A DNA stretch of 64,000 nucleotides, taken from UBA2883 sp964017965. GTDB lineage: Bacteria > Cyanobacteriota > Vampirovibrionia > Gastranaerophilales > Gastranaerophilaceae. Position 1 is the stretch's first letter, and the number at the start of each line of letters is the position of its first letter. The stretch lies in NCBI GenBank assembly GCA_964017965.1, contig CAXHNV010000001.1:434001-498000 (forward strand), in the 5' to 3' direction. The notes under the pieces were generated by a model, which did not search any database, was not told the DNA's origin, and saw only the letters and a program-made list of their open reading frames with translations. The position numbers and the translations under genes were made by a program. Shown piece after piece: positions 43,735 to 52,175 of this stretch.

Positions 43735-44228
43735 TGCCTTTTAGATACAAGTTACAAAAAGTACTCGATTTTAGAATCCGTAAGAAAGAAGAGCAAGAGG
43801 CGGTTGTAAGCAGAGCCCGCCAGAAGCTTCGGCTTGCTGAAAAAAAGGTTGAAGAGAACAAGCTTGAGATTGTTCAGGTTTCGACTGCAAAGCGAACCGC
43901 GGATTATTCTATGATGGAGTACTATGACAAATATTTACATCACCTCTGGGATAAGGCTGAGGTTTTAGAACAGGAACGTAAAGCCGCTGATGATGAGCTG
44001 CAGATTGAGATTCAAAAGCTCATTGTTTGTGAGCAGAATGTTAAGGTGCTTGAAAAACACAAAGAGAAACAAAAAGAGATTTATATAGAAGAAGAGAAGA
44101 AAGCCGAGCTCAAACAGTTCTCTGAGCTGGGTGTACAGCGTCACTTTATCCGTTCGAGAGAAGAGCAGGCAGAACAGGAGCTCATAGAAGAGCTCATGCG
44201 GCAGCAAGAAGAGGAAGATGAATTATAA
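43734..44228 (+). CDS. FliJ-like coiled-coil protein
   Basis: A 164-residue, almost wholly coiled-coil protein. It begins MPFRYKLQKVLDFRIRKKEE, the usual FliJ opening (F-x-F/Y-x-L-x-x-VL-x-x-R). FliJ and YscO are stalk proteins of the flagellar or type III export ATPase. No other flagellar gene is in the window, so it may serve an incomplete or dispersed system. Its start is coupled to the deaminase gene, and its end overlaps the convergent flavo-diiron gene by six bases. Confidence 0.65.
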   Translation: MPFRYKLQKVLDFRIRKKEEQEAVVSRARQKLRLAEKKVEENKLEIVQVSTAKRTADYSMMEYYDKYLHHLWDKAEVLEQERKAADDELQIEIQKLIVCEQNVKVLEKHKEKQKEIYIEEEKKAELKQFSELGVQRHFIRSREEQAEQELIEELMRQQEEEDEL

Positions 44229-45407
44229 CAATCCTACGGATTTGTGTTTCTCAACGATAGTTTCAACCATTTTGTCAAGTTGTTCATAACCTTCTTGTGT
44301 TAATTTACCCTTAATTTGAACGGGTTCGATTACATCAAGTCTGAGCTTGCCTAAGATGTCACCTAAGCAATCGAAAAGTTTGCCGCCCCAGCCGTAAGAG
44401 CCGACAAATGACGCAAATTTAGCTTTTGGTTTAAGAATGCTCGCTATGTATGCAACATTCACTGATGCAGGGTGCGGACCTGCCACTACCATTGATGTGC
44501 CCATAACGATTGTAGTTCCGTCAACGAGTGCCATAGCTAAGTCACCTAGGTTGTCTTCTACGATATCGTGTTTAAGTGTTTCGATACCGCGTTTGTTGAG
44601 CTCGGCTGAAAGATAGTCTATCATCTCTTCTGTTGAACCGTACATTGAGACATAAGGCAGCAATACAAGGTTTTTGCCTAAATCTGATGTCCAGTCTGTG
44701 TATAAGTCAAGGATAAAGTTCGGGTCTTTATAAATTGGGCCGTGACTTGGCAGAATCATATCCACGTTCATATCTTTGATTGTTTGGATATATTTTTTGC
44801 ACATAACCCTGAACGGCATCATAATCTCTGCGTAGTATTTTTTAGCGCTTTTGATGAGTTTGTCTGAAGGTGTTGCAAAAACATCGTCAAATGTGTAGTG
44901 AGAACCTAAGAAATCGCAGGTAAACAGTATGTTATCTTCTACGATATAGGTAAACATTGTGTCCGGCCAATGCACGTTAGGTGCGAAGATGAACTTTAGG
45001 GTTTTATCACCCAAAGAAAGTTCTTCGTTGTTTTCGATTGTTTGGATTCTTTCTTCTGGTATGAACAACATAGACATAAGGTTAGTTTTACAGGTCGGGT
45101 TTGTTATAATCGTTGCTTGCGGATATTTTTTGATTAGTTCCGGTAAAGCGCCTGTGTGGTCTTGTTCACCGTGGTTGGCGATGATATAGTCTACGTTTGT
45201 TACGCCGTTTTCATCAAGGTTTTTGATGTATTCTTCTGTTTTTGGAGGGTACATTGTGTCTATGATTGCGGTTTTTTCAGAACCTTTTACGAGGTATGAA
45301 TTGTAGCTTGTACCGTTATCGAGCGGGATAAGCTCATCAAAGATTACTCTGTCGGCGTCGTTTAGACCGCAATAAAAAACGTTATTTTTTATTTCTTGAA
45401 ATTTCAT
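44223..45407 (-). CDS. Flavo-diiron protein (FprA-type oxygen/NO reductase)
   Basis: A 394-residue protein with an N-terminal metallo-beta-lactamase-like diiron domain and a C-terminal flavodoxin domain. Diiron ligands are in IANHGEQDHTGALP, with further histidine and aspartate residues in FAPNVHWPDTMF, FTCDFLGSH and ILPSHGPIY. The FMN site follows in LPYVSMYGSTEEMIDYL and SFVGSYGWGGKLFD. It reduces O2 or NO to harmless products in anaerobes, a sensible guard for pyruvate formate-lyase and the serine dehydratase cluster. No rubredoxin gene is adjacent. Confidence 0.95.
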   Translation of the reverse strand: MKFQEIKNNVFYCGLNDADRVIFDELIPLDNGTSYNSYLVKGSEKTAIIDTMYPPKTEEYIKNLDENGVTNVDYIIANHGEQDHTGALPELIKKYPQATIITNPTCKTNLMSMLFIPEERIQTIENNEELSLGDKTLKFIFAPNVHWPDTMFTYIVEDNILFTCDFLGSHYTFDDVFATPSDKLIKSAKKYYAEIMMPFRVMCKKYIQTIKDMNVDMILPSHGPIYKDPNFILDLYTDWTSDLGKNLVLLPYVSMYGSTEEMIDYLSAELNKRGIETLKHDIVEDNLGDLAMALVDGTTIVMGTSMVVAGPHPASVNVAYIASILKPKAKFASFVGSYGWGGKLFDCLGDILGKLRLDVIEPVQIKGKLTQEGYEQLDKMVETIVEKHKSVGLL

Positions 45408-45572
45408 ATATTTACCCTCTTTTTATTCTTCTCTGCAAGAAAATTATATCACATAAAAACATGCTCACAATCAGTAACCATGCTAAAAAGAGGATTTTAA
45501 AAAACTGTAATATTTTGTAATAAAATAGCAAATTAAATTTATAAAATACCTTTATATGAGTAGGGTTAGAAA

Positions 45573-46151
45573 ATGAATGTAAATGGTATAAGAAATAGTA
45601 TCACACCGGCATGCCACGGGCTTGGTATCAAGCGCCGTTTATTCGAGATGGTTCCGAATATGCTGGTAAAAGACCGCCCTTCGTTAAACAACTTTGGGAA
45701 TTTTATTAACCGTCCGGACGTAAATAGAGCAATAATGGGAGCTACAGCTATTCTAACCCAGCCATTTATAGACAAACATAACCCTGATGTTGATAAGGAG
45801 ACAGCAGAGACTTCGATGTGCAGAACAATCGGTAAGATTGTTGCAGGTACTACAGTAGGATGTATAGTGCGTTCGGGTGTTTATTATTTAATGAACGCTT
45901 GTACGAGTATGGATCCTAATGCGCCGAAATGGAAGAAGTTATTGATGCCTAGTGAGCGAATGCAGAAGGTAATTTCTAAGCACAATATGGACTGGTTCAA
46001 GAGTTATAAGAACGTACTTTCGACGGCTCTTGGTCTGGGTGTTATGCTTATAACCAATCCTTTGTTTGATGTTCCTTTTACATCATGGATTACTAAGACT
46101 CTGAATAACCGCCGTAAAGCAAAACAGGCTGAAGAAGGGAAGGTGACATAA
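45573..46151 (+). CDS. Small membrane-associated protein, first of a second pair
   Basis: A 192-residue protein not assigned to a family. Hydrophobic stretches are IMGATAILTQPFIDKH, IVAGTTVGCIVRSGVYYLM and STALGLGVMLITNPLF. The basic C-terminus NRRKAKQAEEGK resembles the basic tail NRAQKKRQAQKQQ of the protein from 37713. A GAGTAGGG site precedes the ATG. The next gene starts in a one-base overlap, so the two products are probably made in step. Confidence 0.7.
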   Translation: MNVNGIRNSITPACHGLGIKRRLFEMVPNMLVKDRPSLNNFGNFINRPDVNRAIMGATAILTQPFIDKHNPDVDKETAETSMCRTIGKIVAGTTVGCIVRSGVYYLMNACTSMDPNAPKWKKLLMPSERMQKVISKHNMDWFKSYKNVLSTALGLGVMLITNPLFDVPFTSWITKTLNNRRKAKQAEEGKVT

Positions 46152-46789
46152 TGTCAAAAGCTTCCATTTTTCAAAAAGCACTTGATATAATAGCTGAACA
46201 GAGTACATATAACACTGCGAATGTGCTTATCTTACTGTCTGCGGGTGGCTGGTTAGCGTCTTCTCTTGCGCAGGTAGCGGGTATTTATTTCAACAAGAAC
46301 TATACAAAAGAGCAGAAGAGTTTCATGATTCCGCAGGAGTTGGCTGATGCGTTTGTGAATATCGGTTCTTTCTTGCTGGTTACAAAGTCATTAAAGTCAT
46401 TAACTACTAAAATGGTTGAGACCGGTAAATTGACACCTAGGAGCATACATAAGTTTTTGGGTGAGAAAGGTTTGTTGTCTGAGCGCGGTAAGTTTGATTT
46501 CAATGTTACCGAGGTTGAAGGATTTCATAAGTGCAGACAAACTTATAACAACTTTAAGACGGTTGCTGAATCAACTGCTGCAATTGTTGGCGGTGTTTTA
46601 TCGAGTAATATTATTACACCGGTTTTGAGAAACAAGATAGCTGCGAAGCGTCAGGGACGTGTAATGGAGAAATTGTCTGTTAACGAAAAACCTTTACCAC
46701 AGCAGCCTGTGAAACCTGTTGAGAGCGGCAGAATTCATACACAGCGACATACGTTTGAAGATTTTAGAAACGGTGCGTTACGAATTTAA
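46151..46789 (+). CDS. Small membrane-associated protein, second of the pair
   Basis: A 212-residue protein of unknown function. Predicted membrane stretches are VLILLSAGGWLASSLAQVAGI (in two parts near 24-44), LADAFVNIGSFLLVTKSL and STAAIVGGVLSSNIITPVL. The tail is basic and Pro/Gln-rich. The plan of short hydrophobic helices with polar, basic tails recalls the tandem proteins at 35962-39383. Overlapping stop and start link it to the gene before. Confidence 0.7.
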   Translation: MSKASIFQKALDIIAEQSTYNTANVLILLSAGGWLASSLAQVAGIYFNKNYTKEQKSFMIPQELADAFVNIGSFLLVTKSLKSLTTKMVETGKLTPRSIHKFLGEKGLLSERGKFDFNVTEVEGFHKCRQTYNNFKTVAESTAAIVGGVLSSNIITPVLRNKIAAKRQGRVMEKLSVNEKPLPQQPVKPVESGRIHTQRHTFEDFRNGALRI

Positions 46790-46837
46790 AAAAAGTGATT
46801 GACACGTGGTAATGTTTATTCTATTATATATCTGCGA

Positions 46838-46913
46838 GGGCGTTTAGCTCAGTTGGTAGAGCGTCTCCCTTACAAGGAGAGGGTCAGAAGTTCGAGTCTT
46901 CTAACGCCCACCA
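46838..46913 (+). tRNA. tRNA-Val (anticodon TAC)
   Basis: Acceptor GGGCGTT/AACGCCC, D-arm GCTC...GAGC, anticodon loop CTTACAA giving TAC, five-base variable loop and T-arm AGAAG-TTCGAGT-CTTCT. The terminal CCA is encoded. A terminator follows at once. Confidence 0.96.
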
Positions 46914-46918
46914 TAAAA

Positions 46919-46948
46919 AAAAGAACCTGAAAAGGTTCTTTTTTTTTA
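46919..46948. terminator. Terminator after tRNA-Val, shared with the convergent gene
   Basis: AAGAACCT-GAAA-AGGTTCTT with a GNRA loop and a long T run on the plus strand; an A run gives the same on the minus strand. Confidence 0.9.
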
Positions 46949-47674
46949 TTCCTTTGAAAGCATTTCTAAGCTTTTATTATCTAAAATCCTAAATTCCATA
47001 TCACGCGGGAATAATATCTCATATTCGCCCCTATCCGATAAGTCGATATAAGGAGTACCCTCCGGTATCAATACCTCAAAACAAGTCTTGTTCTTGGCGT
47101 CTACATACCCCTCAAGAGAGCCGCCCTTAACAGTCGTAGTAGAGAAGAATCCCTTGTCCTTTATAATTCCTTCGTCTTCCGTATCCAACCACGATGTAGG
47201 TGCATATCTGTATACAATCATTGGTTCATTAGTCTTTTCAACCATCATAGAGTCTAAAATCTCTACGCTGTCCACAATAGCACGGTTATAATCTTTTTTC
47301 TCACGTACATCCTGAGCGACAAGCTCTTTGAATATATCAGCTACATCGTCCTCAGTCTCCAAAATTGGTTCCAATACGCCGTTTCTTAAGAAATTGTTTA
47401 TCTGAAACCCGTTCCTTACGTAAAACTCTTCAGGATTGTTTCTTAAAAAATAAGAGTAATGTCCCTCTGCTTCATCCGCAACAATCTTTTTATCGTACTT
47501 AGGAAGACCTGAATCTGCTTTCTTAGACATAAAAGCAATATTCTGGTTTGCAAGTATCATAGCTCCCGATGCTGTATAATTACTTTCTTTCTGTTGTGAT
47601 ACCGGTTCTGCCTGTTTAGAACTGTTATAGTGTAATCTGTTTACCGTAACGGGATTTGATGTTATTGCTTGCAT
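46946..47674 (-). CDS. Mono-ADP-ribosyltransferase-fold protein of the R-S-E class
   Basis: A 242-residue protein. The C-terminal half fits the C3/VIP2/ExoS-type ART fold: R156 in MIVYRYAP, the STS strand as GFFSTTT (S178), and the ExE motif as GEYEILFPR (E217, E219), followed by the typical strand MEFRIL. The order and spacing suit that family. The N-terminal 55 residues are polar, with a QNIAFMSKK segment, and have no signal peptide. Known relatives are bacterial toxins or effectors that modify host or rival proteins. A self-acting regulator is possible. No immunity gene is recognised nearby. Confidence 0.72.
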   Translation of the reverse strand: MQAITSNPVTVNRLHYNSSKQAEPVSQQKESNYTASGAMILANQNIAFMSKKADSGLPKYDKKIVADEAEGHYSYFLRNNPEEFYVRNGFQINNFLRNGVLEPILETEDDVADIFKELVAQDVREKKDYNRAIVDSVEILDSMMVEKTNEPMIVYRYAPTSWLDTEDEGIIKDKGFFSTTTVKGGSLEGYVDAKNKTCFEVLIPEGTPYIDLSDRGEYEILFPRDMEFRILDNKSLEMLSKE

Positions 47675-47755
47675 AATTACTCCATAAAAATACGTATATC
47701 AGTTTAAACCCGCCTAAAAATAAAACTTGCTAGTTTCTAAAGTATTGTAAAGCAA

Positions 47756-47782
47756 AAATGGCGGGTTATTAACCCGCCATTT
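47756..47782 (-). terminator. Terminator of the pyruvate formate-lyase unit
   Basis: A perfect 12-bp stem, AAATGGCGGGTT/AACCCGCCATTT, just after the glycyl-radical gene, with T residues behind it on the minus strand. Confidence 0.85.
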
Positions 47783-47803
47783 CTTTAAAATATCTTTTAA
47801 AAA

Positions 47804-48055
47804 CTAGCAACCACAACCGATGTTTTCGTGGAATGTTCTTGAAATAACATCGTCTTGTTGTTCTTTTGTTAACTTGATGAAGTTTACAGCATAACCTGAA
47901 ACTCTTACTGTTAATTGAGGATATTTTTCAGGGTGTGCTTGAGCGTCTAACAAAGTTTCTCTGTTGAAAACGTTAACGTTCAAGTGGTGTCCACCCTTTT
48001 CTACATATCCGTCTAATAGATTTATCAAATTTTGTTCTTGTTGTGTTGTTTCCAT
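47804..48055 (-). CDS. Separate glycyl-radical domain of pyruvate formate-lyase
   Basis: An 83-residue protein equal to the C-terminal domain of PFL. It contains HHLNVNVFNRETLLDA and the radical motif RVSGYAVNF with G54, then LTKEQQDDVISRTFH. It ends IGCGC, two extra cysteines not found in usual PFL. E. coli GrcA/YfiD is a similar stand-alone domain, but there it repairs a full-length PFL; here the neighbouring PFL gene lacks this domain altogether. A GAAAGG ribosome site precedes the ATG. It is second in the unit, 65 bases after pflB. Confidence 0.93.
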   Translation of the reverse strand: METTQQEQNLINLLDGYVEKGGHHLNVNVFNRETLLDAQAHPEKYPQLTVRVSGYAVNFIKLTKEQQDDVISRTFHENIGCGC

Positions 48056-48084
48056 GATTTTATCCTTTCATCATATATAAATTT

Positions 48085-48107
48085 GAGCGGGTGCTTAGCA
48101 CCCACTC
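48085..48107 (-). promoter_or_regulatory. Hairpin between the two PFL genes
   Basis: On the minus strand GAGTGGGTGC-TAA-GCACCCGCTC, a 10-bp stem with one wobble pair and no T run. It may stabilise or process the mRNA so that more of the small subunit is made. Confidence 0.55.
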
Positions 48108-48120
48108 AATATTTTACAAA

Positions 48121-50202
48121 CTATTGACAAGTACCTTCGCAGCAACCGCAATCAAGGTTGATTGCAAGGTCACCCATAAATACTTCATCTTTACCCAAAG
48201 CGTTAGGGATAATTGAGAAAGTATTTGAGATACCGTCTTGTGCATCGTTGAACGGAAGTTTAGCTACAGAAGCTAATGATGCTACAGCACCGTTGCTGTC
48301 TCTGCCGTGCATTGGGTTAGCACCTGGTGCCAATGGAACACCGGCTTTTCTACCGTCAGGTGTGTTACCTGTTTTCTTACCGTATACAACGTTTGATGTG
48401 ATTGTTAAGATTGACATTGTAGGGATAGAATTTCTATATGTATAGTGTTTTCTAATCATGTTCATGAATTTCTTAACTAAATCAACTGCAAATTGGTCAA
48501 CTCTATCATCGTCGTTGCCATATTTTGGATAATCGCCTTCAACTTCGTAGTCTACAACGATACCGTCTTCGTCTCTGATAGTTTTAACTTTAGCATATTT
48601 GATAGCTGATAATGAGTCAGCTACTACTGATAAGCCCGCAATACCTGTTGCGAAGTATCTCTTAACGTCTCTATCGTGTAAAGCCATTTGAGAACGTTCG
48701 TAGCAGTATTTGTCGTGCATATAGTGGATTACGTTCAATGTATTAACATACAATCCTGCTAACCATTCCATCATATCTTCGTATCTTTCCATAACTTCAT
48801 CGAAGTCAAGGTATTCAGATGTGATAGGTCTGAATTTAGGACCGATTTGTTCTTTTAATCTTTCGTCAACACCGCCGTTGATAGCGTAAAGTAAACATTT
48901 AGCTAAGTTAGCACGTGCGCCGAAGAATTGCATTTCTTTACCAACAACCATTGATGATACACAACAAGCGATAGCGTAATCGTCACCGTGAGTTACTCTC
49001 ATCATATCATCGTTTTCGTATTGAACAGATGATGTTGCGATAGAGATTTTTGCTGCGTATTGTTTGAAGTTGTGTGGTAATCTTTTTGACCACAATACTG
49101 TCATGTTAGGTTCAGGAGCTGTACCTAAGTTTTCTAAAGTATGTAAGTATCTGAAAGAGTTCTTTGTAACCAAAGGACGACCGTCGATACCAACACCACC
49201 GATTGATTCAGTTACCCAAGTAGGGTCGCCAGAGAACAATGAATTGTATTCAGGAGTTCTTGCGAATTTAACTAATCTTAACTTCATGATGAAGTGGTCA
49301 ATCATTTCTTGAGCTTCTGATTCAGTGATGATACCTTCTTTAAGGTCTCTTTCGATGAAGATGTCTAAGAATGTAGAAGTTCTACCGATAGACATAGCTG
49401 CACCGTTTTGTTCTTTAACAGCTGAAAGGTAACCGAAGTATAACCATTGGATAGCTTCTTTAGCGTTTCTTGCAGGTTTTCTGATATCGAAACCGTAAGT
49501 TTCACCTAATTCAGCCATTTCGTTAAGTGCTCTGATTTGTTCAGCGATTTCTTCTTTCAACTGGATTTTTTCAGCAGTCATTTCGCCGTCAAGTGAAGCG
49601 TGTTGTTCTTTTTTGTCTTCGATAAGTCTATCGATACCATAAAGAGCAATTCTTCTGTAGTCACCTATGATACGGCCACGACCGTAAGCATCAGGAAGAC
49701 CTGTCAAGATAGCTGCGTGACGAGCTTTTCTCATTTCAGGTGTATATGCATCGAAAACACCTTGGTTGTGTGTTTTTCTGTATTTTGTGAAGATTTCAGA
49801 AACTTCTGGGTCTACTTCATAACCGTAAGATTTGCAAGAAGTTTCAGCCATTCTGATACCGCCGAATGGTTGTAAAGAACGTTTTAGAGGAGCATCTGTT
49901 TGAAGACCTACGATTGTTTCTAAGTCTTTGTCGATGTATCCTGCACCGTGAGAAGTGATTGTTGAAACGATTTTTGTATCCATATCAACAACACCGCCGT
50001 TTTCACGTTCTTTCTTGAATAATTCAGAACATTCTTCCCACAATTTTGTTGTTGCAGGTGTAGCGTCTGCTAAGAATGATGAATCACCTTCATATAATGT
50101 ATAGTTTTTTTGGATGAAATCACGTACGTTGATTTCAGATTGCCATTTTCCGCCTACAAATTCAGAAGTGGCATAAGATTTCTTTTCTAAAGTACTTTCC
50201 AT
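48121..50202 (-). CDS. pflB: Pyruvate formate-lyase core lacking the glycyl-radical domain
   Basis: A 693-residue protein, against about 750-760 for normal PFL. The catalytic cysteine pair is C413-C414 in YAIACCVSSM. Other PFL segments are GRGRIIGDYRRIALYG, TVLWSKRLPHNFKQY and NTPDGRKAGVPLAPGANPMHG in pieces. After NTFSIIPNALGKDEVFMGDL the sequence diverts to INLDCGCCEGTCQ and stops, just where the radical domain should begin. That domain is encoded 65 bases further on. The enzyme splits pyruvate with CoA into acetyl-CoA and formate. An AAGGAG site precedes the ATG. Confidence 0.94.
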   Translation of the reverse strand: MESTLEKKSYATSEFVGGKWQSEINVRDFIQKNYTLYEGDSSFLADATPATTKLWEECSELFKKERENGGVVDMDTKIVSTITSHGAGYIDKDLETIVGLQTDAPLKRSLQPFGGIRMAETSCKSYGYEVDPEVSEIFTKYRKTHNQGVFDAYTPEMRKARHAAILTGLPDAYGRGRIIGDYRRIALYGIDRLIEDKKEQHASLDGEMTAEKIQLKEEIAEQIRALNEMAELGETYGFDIRKPARNAKEAIQWLYFGYLSAVKEQNGAAMSIGRTSTFLDIFIERDLKEGIITESEAQEMIDHFIMKLRLVKFARTPEYNSLFSGDPTWVTESIGGVGIDGRPLVTKNSFRYLHTLENLGTAPEPNMTVLWSKRLPHNFKQYAAKISIATSSVQYENDDMMRVTHGDDYAIACCVSSMVVGKEMQFFGARANLAKCLLYAINGGVDERLKEQIGPKFRPITSEYLDFDEVMERYEDMMEWLAGLYVNTLNVIHYMHDKYCYERSQMALHDRDVKRYFATGIAGLSVVADSLSAIKYAKVKTIRDEDGIVVDYEVEGDYPKYGNDDDRVDQFAVDLVKKFMNMIRKHYTYRNSIPTMSILTITSNVVYGKKTGNTPDGRKAGVPLAPGANPMHGRDSNGAVASLASVAKLPFNDAQDGISNTFSIIPNALGKDEVFMGDLAINLDCGCCEGTCQ

Positions 50203-50314
50203 TTTTTATGTCTCCTTTTCGGTTTGTCATAGTTCATACTTATTACAAATAATTATACCCCAAAAATAAATTGCAAGCACTTTTTTTAGCGAATTAATAT
50301 GAAATTAATAATCC

Positions 50315-50665
50315 TTATTTTCTGAGGATTTCAGCACCTTTAAGGTAGACAAATTTTGGGAGAAATTCTTCATCACAATTAACGACAATCAATACACGCA
50401 AGCACATCTTTAATGCATTTGGTACATCAAGCTCGTGAAAACACATCATAGCAACAGTTTCCCAACCTAAATCAGTGCGGGCAAACTTTGCAGGGAACGC
50501 TGCATTCAAGTCATCTGTCGGTGTAAAAATAACGTGTGAAATGTCGTTGGTGCTTATATTGTTTTGCTTAAGCATTTCGTTTAATAATTCTAATGTTGCA
50601 GATTTTATTGCTTCAACCGAGTTTTCTTCAATGGTTATTGCGCCCCTTATACCTTTACTTAGCAT
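50315..50665 (-). CDS. aroH: Chorismate mutase, AroH type
   Basis: A 116-residue trimeric-type chorismate mutase. The active residues of the Bacillus subtilis enzyme appear at the same numbers: R7 in GIRGAITIE, E78 in CFHELDVP and R90 in MCLRVLIVV. LNAAFPAKFARTDLGW is also characteristic. It converts chorismate to prephenate for Phe and Tyr synthesis. It overlaps the end of fmt by 11 bases and is last in def-fmt-aroH. Confidence 0.93.
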   Translation of the reverse strand: MLSKGIRGAITIEENSVEAIKSATLELLNEMLKQNNISTNDISHVIFTPTDDLNAAFPAKFARTDLGWETVAMMCFHELDVPNALKMCLRVLIVVNCDEEFLPKFVYLKGAEILRK

Positions 50666-51584
50666 TTTTCACCCCGTTATACCAGTCTTTTGCCAACATC
50701 TCGCCTTTACCTTCAGGTTTTACGGTCACGATTTTAATCGCGCCGTCACCGGTAGCTATATAAACGCCTTCTTTATCAGCTTTAATAATCTTGCCGCATT
50801 CACCTGAACAATCGTTACAAACCTCAGTTTTTAGGATTTTTATTAGCTTATCGTTATGGTAGAAAAACGCGCTCGGTGACTGATAAACACCTCGAACGAG
50901 GTTGTGGATTTGCTGCGAGTTTTTGTTCCAATCGATTTGGCATTCTTCTTTTGTGAGCTTGTTTGCCATACAGACCCCGTCTTCACATTGAGGGGTTGGT
51001 ATAAGCTTGCCTTCATAAAGTCCTATGAGGGTTTCTTCCAGTAGTTTTGGTGAATCTATTGCAATCTTTTCCCACAAATCAACGCAGGTCATATTGTCAG
51101 GGATTTCTATTTTCTGTCTCATACAAACATCCCCGCAATCGAGTCCGAGCTCTGTAATCATTGTGCAGATACCGGTTTCTTTTTCACCGTTAATGATAAC
51201 GCGTTGAATCGGGTTAGCACCGCGATATTTTGGTAAAAGCGATGCGTGGAGGTTGATTGTTTCGAATTTTGGGATATCAAGAACTTCTTGAGACAGGATT
51301 TGACCGAACGCGAATGTTACGAAGAAATCCGGTTCGTATTTTCTGAGCTCATCCAAAATCTCAGGTTCTTTGCGTATAGATTTAGGTTGATAGACCGGCA
51401 GGTTATGTTCGAGTGCAAACTCTTTTATGGGCGACATTTTGAGTTTCTTGCCGCGTCCTGCGGGTTTATCGGGTTGAGTTACTACTGCAAGCACACCAAT
51501 TTTGTCGGAATTATACAGGTATTCCAAAGAGTTTAGGGCTATATCCGGTGTTGCGAAATAGATAACTTTGATTTTATTTTGCAT
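50655..51584 (-). CDS. fmt: Methionyl-tRNA formyltransferase
   Basis: A 309-residue protein started at MQNKIKVIYFATPDIAL. This ATG lies inside the end of def (11-base overlap), gives the usual family length, and avoids 55 Ser/Thr-rich residues that are only def read in another frame. Motifs are VVTQPDKPAGRGKK, NLHASLLPKYRGANPIQ with the catalytic histidine, and TELGLDCGDV. A C-terminal tRNA-binding domain follows. It formylates initiator Met-tRNA, which Def later reverses on the protein. Confidence 0.96.
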   Translation of the reverse strand: MQNKIKVIYFATPDIALNSLEYLYNSDKIGVLAVVTQPDKPAGRGKKLKMSPIKEFALEHNLPVYQPKSIRKEPEILDELRKYEPDFFVTFAFGQILSQEVLDIPKFETINLHASLLPKYRGANPIQRVIINGEKETGICTMITELGLDCGDVCMRQKIEIPDNMTCVDLWEKIAIDSPKLLEETLIGLYEGKLIPTPQCEDGVCMANKLTKEECQIDWNKNSQQIHNLVRGVYQSPSAFFYHNDKLIKILKTEVCNDCSGECGKIIKADKEGVYIATGDGAIKIVTVKPEGKGEMLAKDWYNGVKNAK

Positions 51585-52140
51585 TAGCGATGCCCTCATC
51601 GAGCTCGGGCTCATCCAGGAGTTTATCGACTTCAACGGGTGGAAGGTTGTGTTTTTTAAGCACTTCGTCGGTTTCAAAACGGTTGATTGAGTGGTCGATG
51701 AAGAGGATTCCGTCGAGGTGGTCGTTTTCGTGCTGGATACAGCGTGCAAGGAGTGTACCTTCTTTTGCTTCCATAACGAATGGTTTACCGTTACGGTCGA
51801 TTGCTTTAACCATAACGTTTTCGTAGCGTTTCACGCTTGTGTAAGCTTCCGGGAAGCTGAGACAGCCTTCTTGAGAAACGACGGCACCTGATTTTTTGAT
51901 TATTTTCGGGTTAATGAAAACCATTGGATTAAGCGGTTCATCGCCTGTAGAACAGTCGATTACGAACACACGTAGATTAACTCCGATTTGCGGGGCTGCA
52001 AGACCCACGCCGTTATTTTGATACATTGTATCGAACATATCTTGGATTAGGGTTTTTATTTTGCTTGAAACTTTGTGAACCTCTTTTGACGGTTCTCTAA
52101 GTGACGGTGTACCGTATTCGACAATTGGTTTTACTGACAT
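51574..52140 (-). CDS. def: Peptide deformylase
   Basis: A 188-residue metalloenzyme with all three motifs: GVGLAAPQIG, EGCLSFPE and CIQHENDHLDG. It removes the N-formyl group from new proteins. It is coupled to fmt by an 11-base overlap and lies directly downstream of a tRNA-Leu gene on the same strand. Confidence 0.97.
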   Translation of the reverse strand: MSVKPIVEYGTPSLREPSKEVHKVSSKIKTLIQDMFDTMYQNNGVGLAAPQIGVNLRVFVIDCSTGDEPLNPMVFINPKIIKKSGAVVSQEGCLSFPEAYTSVKRYENVMVKAIDRNGKPFVMEAKEGTLLARCIQHENDHLDGILFIDHSINRFETDEVLKKHNLPPVEVDKLLDEPELDEGIANAK

Positions 52141-52175
52141 ATCTTAATCCTCAAAAATTTAAGAGGGGTCAAAAT

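Noticed and set aside
48085..48107. Hairpin between pflB parts as a terminator
   Set aside because: No T run follows on the coding strand, and the next gene has no promoter that I can see, so read-through or processing is likelier.
51585..51749. Ser/Thr-rich N-terminal extension of Fmt
   Set aside because: It is the end of def read in another frame; the family starts at the ATG at 51584.
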